Source: GCA-2687025 sp964473525 (GTDB lineage Bacteria > Poribacteria > WGA-4E > GCA-2687025). Taken from it: 64,000 bases of DNA. The stretch lies in contig CAYYPK010000033.1 in assembly GCA_964473525.1 (NCBI GenBank), positions 5,472 to 69,471 on the forward strand, written 5' to 3'. Positions 25,417-34,697 of the stretch are shown in pieces. The number at the start of each line of letters is the position of its first letter. Within the stretch, counting starts at the first letter, position 1. The notes beneath the pieces were generated by a model. It searched no databases. It saw only the letters and a list, made by a program, of their open reading frames with translations, and was not told the origin of the DNA. The position numbers were made by a program, and so were the translations under genes.

Positions 25417-26313
25417 TCAGGCGCGACGAGCGGTGAACGTCGCCTCGGCGAGGGTATCGAATTGTGACCGGATGGTCTTGAGCCTCGCGCGCGCCGCGTC
25501 GATCTTGGACGCGAGGTCGGCGCGCAGGCCGCCGACCAGGTCGTCGCCTCTCGCCTGCGCTTCCTCCGCCTGCCGCATGAGCGCGTAGGTGTCCTTGCGC
25601 TTGATGCGTTCGACGTCGCTCTCGATGTCGCGCGCCGCGCGATCCACATCGAGCGCTTCGCGGAACAGCCGACGTTCGCAAGCGTCGGCGCCCTCGTCCG
25701 TCAGGTCGTCGCCGTCGTCCAACGTGGCCGCGATCTGACGCAGACGCCGCACATCCTCCGCCTCGTAGGCGTCGTTGATGAGCGCCATCAGTCGTTCGGC
25801 ATCGCCCGGATCGACTACACCGTCGGTCTTGTCCGGGTGGTACCGCTTCGCCAGGCGAAGGTAGAGCGTGCGCAGCTCGGCGGGGTCGTCGCTCTGCCTC
25901 GCGGGCGCCGCCGCCCGGCGGGTAGACGTCGTCCGCGACTCCGAGCCCGGCTTGCCGGTCGTGGGTTCGCCCGCCACGCGTTCCCGCTCCCGCTTGAAGG
26001 CGTTGTCCACGCGCCGCTGTAGATGCTCCGCGTTGCGCGTGAAGCCCTTCTCGACCAGGCGCGCGCGGTATAGCAGCTCCTTGATGTCCAACTGCACACG
26101 GTCCAGGTCGCCGTATAGAGAAGCCACGCGGGCGGCGTATTCGTGCTCGAACGTCGCCAACGCTGCCTCGATGGCCGCGCGCTCGAGGGTGAGAGTGATG
26201 ATCTTCGCGCGCGCCGCGGCGATCCGCGTTCGCTGTGTCTCGATGCGCGCTTGCTGCCCGGACTGCTTGCGTGGCGCGACCGCAGCTTCGGCTGTCGGCG
26301 CCGCGTCCATCAC
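25417..26313 (-). CDS. J-domain protein flanked by coiled coils
   Basis: 298 residues. Residues 20-115 are a charged helical, coiled-coil-like region. Residues 140-195 form a J domain with the Hsp70-activating HPD at 159-161 (LAKRYHPDKT). Residues 210-290 are again helical. There is no glycine/phenylalanine region or zinc finger, so it is a class III (type C) co-chaperone. Its first codon overlaps the stop of the slipin gene (ATGA), so the two are translationally coupled. A role in recruiting DnaK to a membrane scaffold is suggested by this pairing and is inference. Confidence 0.78.
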   Translation of the reverse strand: MMDAAPTAEAAVAPRKQSGQQARIETQRTRIAAARAKIITLTLERAAIEAALATFEHEYAARVASLYGDLDRVQLDIKELLYRARLVEKGFTRNAEHLQRRVDNAFKRERERVAGEPTTGKPGSESRTTSTRRAAAPARQSDDPAELRTLYLRLAKRYHPDKTDGVVDPGDAERLMALINDAYEAEDVRRLRQIAATLDDGDDLTDEGADACERRLFREALDVDRAARDIESDVERIKRKDTYALMRQAEEAQARGDDLVGGLRADLASKIDAARARLKTIRSQFDTLAEATFTARRA

Positions 26314-27074
26314 GCCGGACCCGCAGGTGTCGTCAACTTGCCCATGAGCGATCGGACGATCTGCAACGGCAGCGGGAGGATCGTCGTCGAGTTATTCTCG
26401 GACGCCACCTCCGTGATGCTCTGGAGGAAGCGCAGGTGCATCGCCGTGGGGTGTGTCCCGAGTATCTCGGCGGAGCTCGACAGTTGCTCGGCTGCGGACA
26501 GTTCGCCGTCGGCGTGTATGACCTTGGCGCGTCGCTCGCGTTCCGCCTCGGCGCGCTTCGCCAGCGCACGCTTCATCGTCTCCGGCAACTGCACGTCCTT
26601 CATGTCTACTGACAGGATCTCGACGCCCCACTCCGCCACCTGTTGCGCGATGATTCCTTGTAGGTCGGCGCCGAGGCTCTCCTGCTTCGTGAGCAGCGTG
26701 TCGAGGTCGGCTCGCCCGAGCACGCTGCGGAGGGTCGTCTGAGCCACCTGCGCGGTCGCGAAGGCGACGTCCTCGACGCCCAATATCGCACGGCTCGGGT
26801 CCACGATGCGGCGGTACACGACCGCGTTGACCGTCACGGAGACGTTGTCGCGCGTGATGACGTCCTGCGGCGGGATATCGTCGGTGTAGATGCGCAGATC
26901 GACCTTGACGACGCGATCCACGAACGGGAGCAGCACGATGAGGCCCGGCCCGCGCACGCCCCGGAACCGGCCGAGTCGGAACACGACGGCGCGCTCGTAT
27001 TCGCGCAGCACGCGGAACGTGTTGACGAGGACCAGAATCGCGACGGCCGCGCCTACGGCCCACTGAAAGAACAT
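26310..27074 (-). CDS. Slipin/stomatin-like SPFH-domain membrane protein
   Basis: 254 residues from the ATG at 27074. An N-terminal membrane helix (FFQWAVGAAVAILVLV) is followed by the SPFH core: REYERAVVFRLGRFRGVRGPG, then DIPPQDVITRDNVSVTVNAV, then the coiled region RALAKRAEAERERRAKVI. Slipins oligomerise into membrane microdomain scaffolds, commonly paired with an NfeD protease, which is absent here. A GTG at 27122 would add 16 residues without a clear ribosome site, and the shorter form matches the family length. It is coupled to the J-domain gene. Confidence 0.88.
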   Translation of the reverse strand: MFFQWAVGAAVAILVLVNTFRVLREYERAVVFRLGRFRGVRGPGLIVLLPFVDRVVKVDLRIYTDDIPPQDVITRDNVSVTVNAVVYRRIVDPSRAILGVEDVAFATAQVAQTTLRSVLGRADLDTLLTKQESLGADLQGIIAQQVAEWGVEILSVDMKDVQLPETMKRALAKRAEAERERRAKVIHADGELSAAEQLSSSAEILGTHPTAMHLRFLQSITEVASENNSTTILPLPLQIVRSLMGKLTTPAGPA

Positions 27075-27239
27075 GCGATGTCCACGGGAGAAGTGACTGC
27101 GGATGAGCGCGCGGGACGCCACCCGATTATGCCACCGGTCGGCCGGCCAGGGAAGGCGCGTAGACAGCTAGGCGAGGGCGGGAGAGTTGGGGCGCCGCCG
27201 GCCGTTGGTTGACGCGGCAGCGCCGAGAGGACGGTCTCG

Positions 27240-27758
27240 CTACGTCAGCTCGGATATCGCGGAGATCGCCGCGCCATAGTCCGGCTGATCGGTGAACTCG
27301 GGGACGATCTGCTTGTATCGCACCACGCCGGACCCGTCGATAACCCACACGCTGCGGGCGAGCAAGCCGAACTCCTTTATGCGAATGCCGAACGCCAGCC
27401 CGAACGAATGGTCGCGGTAGTCCGACAGCAGCGTCACGTTGTCGACATCGGCCGCGCCGCACCACCGCTCCTGCGCGGGCGGGAGGTCCATGCTGACGAC
27501 CACTACGGCGACATCGTCGCCCAAGCCGGCGGCAATCTCACTGAAGCGTCTGCCCATCGCGTCGCACACGCCCGTGTCGAGACACGGGACGACGCTCAGC
27601 ACGAGTGTCTTGCCCGCGTAGTCGGCGAGCGAAGCCATGTCACCTAGTCCGTTAGCGATGCTGAAGGCCGGCGCGTTGTCGCCGACCTCCACGGCTTCTC
27701 CGAGGAGGGTGACGGGGTCGCCTTGGAAGACCTGGATTCCAGTGTGTTCTGTAGCCAT
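27240..27758 (-). CDS. tpx: Thiol peroxidase, Tpx family
   Basis: 172 residues of the atypical two-cysteine peroxiredoxin family that reduces hydrogen and lipid peroxides with thioredoxin. The peroxidatic cysteine is Cys65 in LDTGVCDAMGRRF and the resolving cysteine is Cys100 in RWCGAADVDNV, matching the E. coli Tpx pair. ALNE-type N-terminal strand features (GDNAPAFSI) and SVWVIDGSGVVRY complete the fold. ATG at 27758 is chosen because the conserved N-terminus MATEHTGIQVFQGDPV starts there. It is a single gene, flanked by 165 bp of non-coding DNA after its stop. Confidence 0.93.
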   Translation of the reverse strand: MATEHTGIQVFQGDPVTLLGEAVEVGDNAPAFSIANGLGDMASLADYAGKTLVLSVVPCLDTGVCDAMGRRFSEIAAGLGDDVAVVVVSMDLPPAQERWCGAADVDNVTLLSDYRDHSFGLAFGIRIKEFGLLARSVWVIDGSGVVRYKQIVPEFTDQPDYGAAISAISELT

Positions 27759-27859
27759 GTGGCTGCGTGCCTTTCTTCTGTGTGGCAATGGGTCGCGTCG
27801 CGCGACCATCGGTGAGTGTAGGCCGCGCGAGCGCGAATAACCAAATCGTGGGAGACGCC

Positions 27860-28855
27860 TCAGAGGCTCTTGAGGAACTCGCCGATCTCCGCGTCGGTGC
27901 GCTGGCTGGTGGAGCAGAACACCCCGTACACGAGCGGGAGCCGTGCGGCAAGGGCGTCCCAGGCGGGATGCGGTCGCACGCAGATCCAGTTATCGGGCCA
28001 GGCGTCCGGTGTCTGGATGCTGGGATCGTCCGGGTCGAACAGCTCCGTATCGGCGACCTGGATGCGTCGGTCGGTCGGCGACCGGTGGCCCAGACACCTG
28101 AACCCATGGCTCCGCATGAGAGCCAGCGTGTCGCTCGCGGTGCGGTTGTGCCCGCCCGGGTGCATGCCGTGGTTCAGCTCCAGCAGCACGCACTGCACGG
28201 AGGGAGACGCGAGCAGCTCGGGGGCGCCGTTCAGCGCCTGCCACTCGTACCCCTCCACGTCGATCTTGATGGTCACCGGGCCGGGCAGACTGGCCGCCTG
28301 GAACAGGTTGTCCAGGCGCCGCACCGGCACGGGCACGGCCTCCTGCTCGTCGCCCCTGCCCTCGTCCCATCCGGCGACGAACGACGCGCCGGTGCCGTAG
28401 TCGGACATCGGCAGCTCGCCCTCCTCGTCGCCCGCAGCGACTGCGTACGCGGCGACCGTGCTGGAGAGGCCGTTGGCGTCGATGTTCTCGCGGACCCAGC
28501 GGAAGTTGCGGGGCAGCGGCTCCAGCGCGTGGACCTGCAACGGCGCCGCTGTGCCCCGGGCCGCGAGGAGGCTGAAATACCCAAGGTTCGCCCCAACATC
28601 GATGAACGTGCCCCCGTTCCGGGTCATGAACAGGGCAAGCATGGAGATGAGGGGCTCGTACGGGCACGTGCCGCCCAGCTTCATCATAGACATCATGACG
28701 GCGTTGTGTGGCGGGCCGCAGAGGTGGAACCCGAACGGCGTAGGGATGCGAGTAGGAACGTCGTCCACGCCCATGAGAGGATGCAGGACGGTGGCGTTGT
28801 CAGGGCGGTTCTCGATACGCCCCGCCAGTTCGTACACCAGCGACATTCGGCTCAA
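27860..28855 (-). CDS. FkbM-family SAM-dependent methyltransferase
   Basis: 331 residues. The SAM-binding motif I FIDVGANLGYFSLLAA, an acidic motif II (VHALEPLPRN) and KIDVEGYEWQALNG are the hallmarks of FkbM methyltransferases, which O-methylate sugars, polyketides or glycan components. The likely start is a TTG 8 nt after GGAG; an ATG three codons later is the alternative. It lies about 100 nt upstream of tpx on the same strand. The substrate is unknown; surface glycan decoration would fit a genome rich in polysaccharide enzymes, but that is inference. Confidence 0.87.
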   Translation of the reverse strand: MSRMSLVYELAGRIENRPDNATVLHPLMGVDDVPTRIPTPFGFHLCGPPHNAVMMSMMKLGGTCPYEPLISMLALFMTRNGGTFIDVGANLGYFSLLAARGTAAPLQVHALEPLPRNFRWVRENIDANGLSSTVAAYAVAAGDEEGELPMSDYGTGASFVAGWDEGRGDEQEAVPVPVRRLDNLFQAASLPGPVTIKIDVEGYEWQALNGAPELLASPSVQCVLLELNHGMHPGGHNRTASDTLALMRSHGFRCLGHRSPTDRRIQVADTELFDPDDPSIQTPDAWPDNWICVRPHPAWDALAARLPLVYGVFCSTSQRTDAEIGEFLKSL

Positions 28856-28886
28856 AGGTCGTGCTCCGTGTGTAATGACGCGTCGA

Positions 28887-30687
28887 CTATCGCACCTCGA
28901 CGATCGCTTCGCGGATGGGGCCTAGCGGGCGCCCGTGGTACGTGATGTCCGCAGTAACGACATGGCGCCGAGGGGCAGCGTCGGCTGGCGCGGTGACCCG
29001 AAACGGCACGGCTCCTTCGGACTTCGCCGGGATCGTCGCGCGCGCCGCGCTGGGAGCGCCCCACCCGTCGGGCGTGCGCAGCTGGACACGGACGTCGCGC
29101 GCTTCGGCCGAGTGGTTCGTCACGCGCGCCTGCACCGTGATGACATCCCCGGGCCGGGCGCTCTGCTCGTACGGGTCACACCGGATCCAGTGCGCATCGA
29201 GGGCGTAGTTCGGATGCTCCCACGCCGACAGCTCGCCGAAGGTACGCTCCCGCTCCGCCAGGTTGGCGCGCATCTGGGCCAGTTGGGCGTCCGTGAAGGT
29301 GAACGCGCGGTCGACGTGGCAGTTGAAGATGTGCGTGGGCGCCAACTCCTGCAACAGGGCGACACACCGGTCGTACCCGACGCCGCTTCCCAGCAGGTTG
29401 CGGTTGTTGGCGCAGTAGTCGTCCATCCCTCCGGGCGTGAAGGAGTCACCCGAGAAGAACAGGCGCGTTCCGTGACCCTCCACGAGCAGCCCACCGTGGT
29501 AGTACGTCTGCCCGGGGAAGTGGTACGCGGTCATGCGGAATTCGTTCCAGATCCACGACTCGCCATCGCCCGTGATGCGGTCGACGCGCGGCCGCCGGTG
29601 AGATGCACGGGATGCGGTGCGCCTCCGGGCGAGTGACGACGTCGGCTACGACGCCGTCCGCGCGCGTGACGCAGTCGTACGTCGCCTGGAACGCGGGAAT
29701 CTCGTCGACGTGGTCGTCGTGGTAGTGCGTGATCCAGAAGCCCGTGACGTCGACGATCTCGCTCGCCTCCCGCATCTCGGCCAACGCCTCCAGGACGCGC
29801 GGGGCGCCGCAGTCCATGACGTACGCCTCGCCCGAGTCAGAGACGACAATCCAACTCGTCCCAACGTGACGCAGGAAGGTCGGCGGATCAATGCCCTCGC
29901 GTATCGGCATGTGGTCCTCGCGGCCCTCGAACTGCGTGAACAGGCGCGGGAAGTAGAAGCGCAACGCCGCGACGGCGGCGTACTGGTCGTAGCAGGCGTC
30001 CAGGCGTTCGAGCAGCCTGGAAATGGCGTCGGCCGGGTCGCGGATGATGTCCCCGTGAGACGGCACGATGATGTCTGGCTGGGCGTCACGCAGGCGGTTG
30101 AGACTGGCGGCCAACTCGTGTCGGGCTCCGAGGAAGCCGTGGTAGTCCGTGAGCCCGTCCTCGCCCTTCTGAAGGCTGTAGATGTCCCACAGGCGACCAC
30201 CGTCGTACATCACGTCGCCCACGAAGGCCACCCGCGTGTCGCCGTCCTGGACGAGGTACGACATGCTGCCGTTCGTGTGACCCGGCGTGTGGAGCGCGGT
30301 GACAGCCATGCCGCACCAGTCGAACGTGTCGCCGTCCTGGATACCGGCGCCGACGGTGACGCTTTCCGCCATGACGGGTGGGAACGGGTGGTCGTCGTAC
30401 AGATGCCACCGCCGCTTTTCGTCGGCCCAATGCGCCTCGACGCCGTCGAAGAGGCCGCGCTCAGTAGCGGGAACGTGGAGCTCGGCTCCGCTGGCGACGG
30501 CGTCCGCGAGACCGACCGCCTGATCGCGGTGGTAGTGCGTCATGGCCACGCGCGCGATGCCCGCCGCTCCCACGGCGGCCGGAACGTCGGCGCAGCAGTC
30601 CACCAGCGTGGCGCCTTGATCTGACTGGAGAACGCCCACGTTGATGTGCGCTACGTGGACGGCAATGCGTGGCGTGAGTTGTTCCAT
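28887..30687 (-). pseudogene. Tandem metallo-beta-lactamase-fold hydrolase with C-terminal Ig-like domain, frameshifted
   Basis: One protein of about 600 residues is encoded in two frames. The first frame (30687 to about 29600) holds an N-terminal MBL domain (THYHRDQAVG, TPGHTNGSMSY, FVGDVMYDGG) and the start of a second (ITHYHDDHVDEIPAF). The second frame (about 29595 to 28887) continues it with MTAYHFPGQTYYHGG, FFSGDSFTPGG and IFNCHVD, then an NPCBM/NEW3-like beta domain. The shift lies in a GC run near 29581-29600; beyond it the first frame continues as nonsense. Sequencing error or a recent mutation could both explain it, so it may be intact in the cell. Function: a hydrolase of unknown substrate. 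Confidence 0.75.
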
Positions 30688-30776
30688 GTCGGCTTTCGTC
30701 GCCGAAGGCCTGCGGGTCAGGAAAGGCGACCGAGGCCCCGGCTATCCCTTGCTGCGGCGTCGGGCCCGCGACGCGG

Positions 30777-31883
30777 CTAAATGAACTCGCTACGCGTGTC
30801 GAAGAGCGTCTGGTCGAGGTCGTGCCACGGCTCGTAGTCCGTGTAGAGCGTCACGGTTTGCCCGGTCTCGGCGGATTCGTAGCCGCCGAACATGATCTCG
30901 TGCACGTGCAGCGTGCGCGCGCCCGAGCAGGTCGGCTCCGCGTCGTCCAGGATGCACTGCACGAAGTGCTCGGTCATATTCTCGGTTCCCGACACCGTTG
31001 GGATTGAGAAGCAGCCGTTCCAGCCCCGCCACGCGGTCGGTTCGCCTCCGTCAATCGGGCACTCGCCGTCGCGCCGCTGGAGAATGGCGCGACCGTCGCC
31101 GGGAATGATGACCGTGCCCTCGCGGCCGTATACCGTCGTCGAGTTCTCCGCGTAAGCGGCGCCCCACAGGGAACGGATTACCACCTGCTGCCCGCCGAGG
31201 TACTCGACGACGAGAGTGACGTTGTCGTCGACGTCCGAGTCAACGCGCTTCCCGTCGCCCACGATGCGCTGAGGGATGAGCGTGTTGACCATGCCAGTCA
31301 CGCGCGCGGCCCCTCCAAGGAGTGCCGTGACACGACCGGCGGGGTACACGAAGCAGTCGAGCATGGCGCCGCCGTGGGCGACCGAGTGGTCGTAGTACCA
31401 GTTGTCCCGAGGAGGGCCGGGAATGTTGAGGCACGCCTCTCCGCCCGTGATCTTGCCGATGTACTTCTGGCGGAGCAGCGACTGCGCGGTGACGATCGCG
31501 CCGTTCTTGTCGTACGGCAGCGCCATGAAGGTGACGTCCGCTTCGTCGGCGGCGTCCGCCATCACGCGGCAATCCTCCAGCGACGTGGCCATCGGCTTCT
31601 CGTTGAGGACGTGCAGCCCGCGTTCGAATGCCGCCAGGCACACCTCGGCGTGCACCGAGTGGGGCGTGGTGACGAATACGGCGTCGAGGCCCTCCGCGTC
31701 CATCATGGCCTCGTAGCTGTCGTAATGCGCGCCGACGCCGTACTCCTCGCCCTTGCGCTTGGCGTTCGCCAGGCGTCGAGCGCACGTCGCCACGAATTCA
31801 GCATCTTCGATGTTCTGGGCCATGCGGAAGAATCGATCGCTGATGTCACCGCAGCCGACCATTCCCATGCGCAACTTCGCCAT
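30777..31883 (-). CDS. Gfo/Idh/MocA-family NAD(P)-dependent oxidoreductase
   Basis: 368 residues. The N-terminal Rossmann fold has GMVGCGDISDRFF and the family lysine in HVLNEKPMATS; the C-terminal half is the substrate-binding alpha/beta domain with SVAHGGAMLDCFVYPAG. Such enzymes oxidise or reduce sugars, inositols and related polyols. The ATG at 31883 is preceded by AAAGGA; the longer open frame upstream is not supported. It is the first gene before the metallo-beta-lactamase-fold gene, 89 nt apart on the same strand. Substrate unknown. Confidence 0.9.
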   Translation of the reverse strand: MAKLRMGMVGCGDISDRFFRMAQNIEDAEFVATCARRLANAKRKGEEYGVGAHYDSYEAMMDAEGLDAVFVTTPHSVHAEVCLAAFERGLHVLNEKPMATSLEDCRVMADAADEADVTFMALPYDKNGAIVTAQSLLRQKYIGKITGGEACLNIPGPPRDNWYYDHSVAHGGAMLDCFVYPAGRVTALLGGAARVTGMVNTLIPQRIVGDGKRVDSDVDDNVTLVVEYLGGQQVVIRSLWGAAYAENSTTVYGREGTVIIPGDGRAILQRRDGECPIDGGEPTAWRGWNGCFSIPTVSGTENMTEHFVQCILDDAEPTCSGARTLHVHEIMFGGYESAETGQTVTLYTDYEPWHDLDQTLFDTRSEFI

Positions 31884-32087
31884 GCATCGTCCTTTCGCGT
31901 GTGAGGGGGCATTGTCGCATGGTCGGGCGTTCTGGCATAGGGCGCCCGCTGGCGCGGTCTGACGGGGCCATGCGACGCGGCGCCGTGGCACGCAGCTTGC
32001 GATGTGAAGGGCAGCGCCGTTGCCGCTGTCCCAATCGGGTGATAGGGTACGGCGAGGCCCGGAACTGCCAGCGTTGGACAATGCCGC

Positions 32088-33020
32088 ATGCGCAGCGTCG
32101 CCCGGACATTCCACGCGTATCTCGAACTGGTGCGCTACCCGCTGTTCGCGATTCCGATCGTCGCGACGCTGCCCGGTATCGTGCTCGCGGCGCACGAATT
32201 CGGGTGGGACTGGCGCGCGCCGTGCGCGCTCCTAACCGCGCTGCTCGGCTACTTCGCCGGGATGATCAAGAACGACTACTTCCATCGCGTCGAGGACGAC
32301 GTCGCCAACCCCGGCAGGCCCATACCTTCCGGGCGGGTGCGGCCGACGGACGCCATGCGACTCGCAAGCGGCCTGTACTTGACCTGCGTCGGGTTGGGGT
32401 TCGCCATGCACTGGAAGGCGGGCCTGCTCGTCTTCGCGCTGATCGCGCTATCACACTCGTACAACGCCTACCTGAAAATGCGCGGCGTCTGGGGCAGCCT
32501 TGCGCTCCCCTTGGGCATTGGTCTCCTCAGCGTCTTCGGCGCCGTATGCGTGTCCGGCCATGTTCCGACGCTCGTATGGTTCGCCTTCGGCGCGACGTTC
32601 CTATACGACTTTGGAACGCACGTCGCCAGCACATTCAAGGACATCGACCGTGACGCCGCCCTGGGTGTCAAGACCACGCCTCTCCAGCTCGGCCGTGGGG
32701 TCGCGCTGACGGCCTCGACCGTGGCGTCCCTGGGAGCGTTCGTGGTGGCCGCCATTCCACTCCTACTAGGGCACAGTCCCTACTACGCCGTGTGGATCGC
32801 TGTGGCGTTCGCGGCCACCGTGGTCACACGCGTGCCGCTGTTGAGGGAGCAGACGGAGCGCAACGGGTACTTCGCGCTCGAAGGTTCCATGGTCGCGGCG
32901 ATTCTGCTGTTCCCCGCGCTCATGGGCGCGGTGCTACCGTTCGCCACCTCGGCCGCGGTGATCTTGTCGCTTCTGGCGACGACGCTGTACCTCCTCCGCA
33001 CTAGCAAGCAAGAAGTCTAG
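32088..33020 (+). CDS. UbiA-family membrane prenyltransferase
   Basis: 310 residues with about eight hydrophobic helices. It carries the first aspartate-rich motif KNDYFHRVEDDVANPGRP and the second TFKDIDRDAALGVKTTP, both facing the cytosol in UbiA proteins. The family attaches polyprenyl chains to aromatic or other acceptors (quinones, haem O, chlorophyll, membrane lipids). In the first motif the usual second aspartate (NDxxD) is His, while the later Asp remains. The acceptor is unknown. It is divergent from the Gfo/Idh gene, with about 200 bp between them. Confidence 0.85.
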   Translation: MRSVARTFHAYLELVRYPLFAIPIVATLPGIVLAAHEFGWDWRAPCALLTALLGYFAGMIKNDYFHRVEDDVANPGRPIPSGRVRPTDAMRLASGLYLTCVGLGFAMHWKAGLLVFALIALSHSYNAYLKMRGVWGSLALPLGIGLLSVFGAVCVSGHVPTLVWFAFGATFLYDFGTHVASTFKDIDRDAALGVKTTPLQLGRGVALTASTVASLGAFVVAAIPLLLGHSPYYAVWIAVAFAATVVTRVPLLREQTERNGYFALEGSMVAAILLFPALMGAVLPFATSAAVILSLLATTLYLLRTSKQEV

Positions 33021-33148
33021 CCGGCCGCGCCGTGGTGACCGCAGCGGCGCTCTGCGCCTCCGGCGTGTGGCCTGTGTTACACTGCTGCCGCCGCGCGGCC
33101 GGTGGTAATCGCCCAGCTAGGACTTGGACGACGGGCCTGACATTGCAC

Positions 33149-34249
33149 ATGCGCATGGCTGCTCTCCTTTCACTGCTCACGTTCGTCGTGGCGCCGACGC
33201 GCCTGCCTGCCCAGTCCGAGGCGTCTGAGTACCGCATCCGTCCCGGCGACACGTTGCGCATCGTCGTGCTCAACCGCGTGGAGTACGGCCAGGAGGTGTT
33301 CGTTCGCGACGACGGCAGGATCGACTACTTCGTCCTGGGCTCCATCGACGTTGATGACATGACGCTGGGCGCCCTGAGAACGGCCCTGGTCGACGGGCTG
33401 CGAGGGCACTTGACCGAGCCGGAGGTCCTGATCGTGCCGGTTCCGCGGGAGGCGTTCGTGTACGTCGGTGGACAGGTCGCGTCGCCGGGGAAGTACGGCT
33501 TCATGGAGCCGGTCATCGACGTACGGAAGGCGCTGGCCCTGGCCGGGTCCGCCTTGCCCGTGTCGTCTGACCTGTCACGCGTCCTTGTGTTGCGCGCCGG
33601 CGAGCCCGTCGAGACGTATGACTTGACGACCGCGCCAGGGCCGCACATAGAGATACGGCGTGGCGATGTGGTGTACGTGCCGGAACTGTGCAGAATCCGT
33701 GTGACCGGCAATGTCCGGGAGCCTGGGGTCTTCTACGTCCAAGGGTCAGCGACGGCGGGCTACGCCCTGTCGCTCGCTGGCGGGATCGTCGATGACCAGG
33801 GCACCCTAGCGCGGCTATCCGTGCTACGCGCCGACGGGTCGACGGAGCCCGCGCGGCTGGACTCCGACGCGCTCACCGCGGAAGGCGCCGAGGTGGTCCT
33901 CCGGCACGGTGACGCTCTTCACGTGCCGAACGCCTATCTCGTCGAGGAGATCAGCGTCGTCGGTTACGTGCAGAGCCCTGGCCTATATCGCGTGCGTGGG
34001 CCGGTCTCGGTTGGCCGCGCGCTCGCGCTCGCGGGTGACGCCGTGCGTGAGGAAGCCAATCTGGGCGAAGTCGACATCGTGCGTATCGACGGGACTGTTG
34101 AGAAGGTCGACCTTCGGTCGGGCGGGTCGAGCGTAGCGGTGCGGCCCGGCGAGACCGTGCGGGTCAACCGACGGTTCCAGATGAACTGGCCGATGCTGTT
34201 CAGCGCCGTGTCGACCGCCGTGCTTCTTACGAGCCTCGTTAGGAACTAG
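33149..34249 (+). CDS. Polysaccharide export protein (Wza-like) with SLBB repeats
   Basis: 366 residues. A signal peptide (MRMAALLSLLTFVVAPTRLPAQ) is followed by a PES domain (YRIRPGDTLRIVVLNR, VRDDGRIDYFVLG) and three SLBB-like repeats recognisable by FVYVGGQVASPGKYGF, IRVTGNVREPGVFYV and ISVVGYVQSPGLYRV. The C-terminus ends in a hydrophobic helix (WPMLFSAVSTAVLLTSLV). Such proteins form the outer-membrane or periplasmic conduit for capsule and exopolysaccharide. No Wzc kinase or Wzx/Wzy gene lies beside it. There is no lipobox cysteine, unlike Wza. ATG at 33149 is used; 33155 is possible. Confidence 0.88.
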   Translation: MRMAALLSLLTFVVAPTRLPAQSEASEYRIRPGDTLRIVVLNRVEYGQEVFVRDDGRIDYFVLGSIDVDDMTLGALRTALVDGLRGHLTEPEVLIVPVPREAFVYVGGQVASPGKYGFMEPVIDVRKALALAGSALPVSSDLSRVLVLRAGEPVETYDLTTAPGPHIEIRRGDVVYVPELCRIRVTGNVREPGVFYVQGSATAGYALSLAGGIVDDQGTLARLSVLRADGSTEPARLDSDALTAEGAEVVLRHGDALHVPNAYLVEEISVVGYVQSPGLYRVRGPVSVGRALALAGDAVREEANLGEVDIVRIDGTVEKVDLRSGGSSVAVRPGETVRVNRRFQMNWPMLFSAVSTAVLLTSLVRN

Positions 34250-34367
34250 CTGCGATGGCCTTCGCCTCGAGACGCGCTGGCTCGGCTGGTTGAAACACAC
34301 GGCGCCCCCTGCGTCGTTGTATGTGGGGTCGAGAGCGCCGACACGCCAGGCGGAGGCGAGGCGACCG

Positions 34368-34697
34368 ATGTCCTGGGAACGCCGCGAGTCACATCATGTC
34401 GCGTCGTACGCGTTCCACTGGTTTGCGGACGGGGACGGCGGCTGGCTGGTCGCGGTATGGGGCGAGGGCCGCGGCCCCGACGAACCGACGGAGCAGGAAG
34501 TCACAGATGCCCTCACGATTCATCACGTCCCGGCCCGGGACAACCCGAAGGGACGGCTCAAGCCCGTTCGGCAGTTCTGCGAACGGTTTGTGTCGGACAT
34601 ACCGTTCCGGGTGCGCGCCATCCGTCTCCGCGTGCCCACTGTGCGGCGTCTCGTCGAGCAGGGAGCGCTCGAGCCGCCCGACGGCGGCTGGGCGTGA
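34368..34697 (+). CDS. Small hypothetical protein upstream of the Rieske gene
   Basis: 109 residues from the ATG after GGAGGCGAGG. It is soluble and mixed in composition, with an aromatic N-terminal stretch (YAFHWFADGDGGWLVAVWG) and a basic middle part. I do not recognise a domain. Its stop overlaps the GTG start of the Rieske protein by 3 nt (GTGA), so the two are probably translated together and may act together. Confidence 0.6.
   Translation: MSWERRESHHVASYAFHWFADGDGGWLVAVWGEGRGPDEPTEQEVTDALTIHHVPARDNPKGRLKPVRQFCERFVSDIPFRVRAIRLRVPTVRRLVEQGALEPPDGGWA

Noticed and set aside
30777..32195. 472-residue version of the Gfo/Idh oxidoreductase
   Set aside because: The Rossmann motif starts at the ATG 31883 with AAAGGA before it. 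The extra 100 residues are low-complexity and arginine-rich.
33032..33148. Long N-terminal extension of the polysaccharide export protein
   Set aside because: A signal peptide starts at 33149. The extension has no conserved pattern and would bury the signal peptide.
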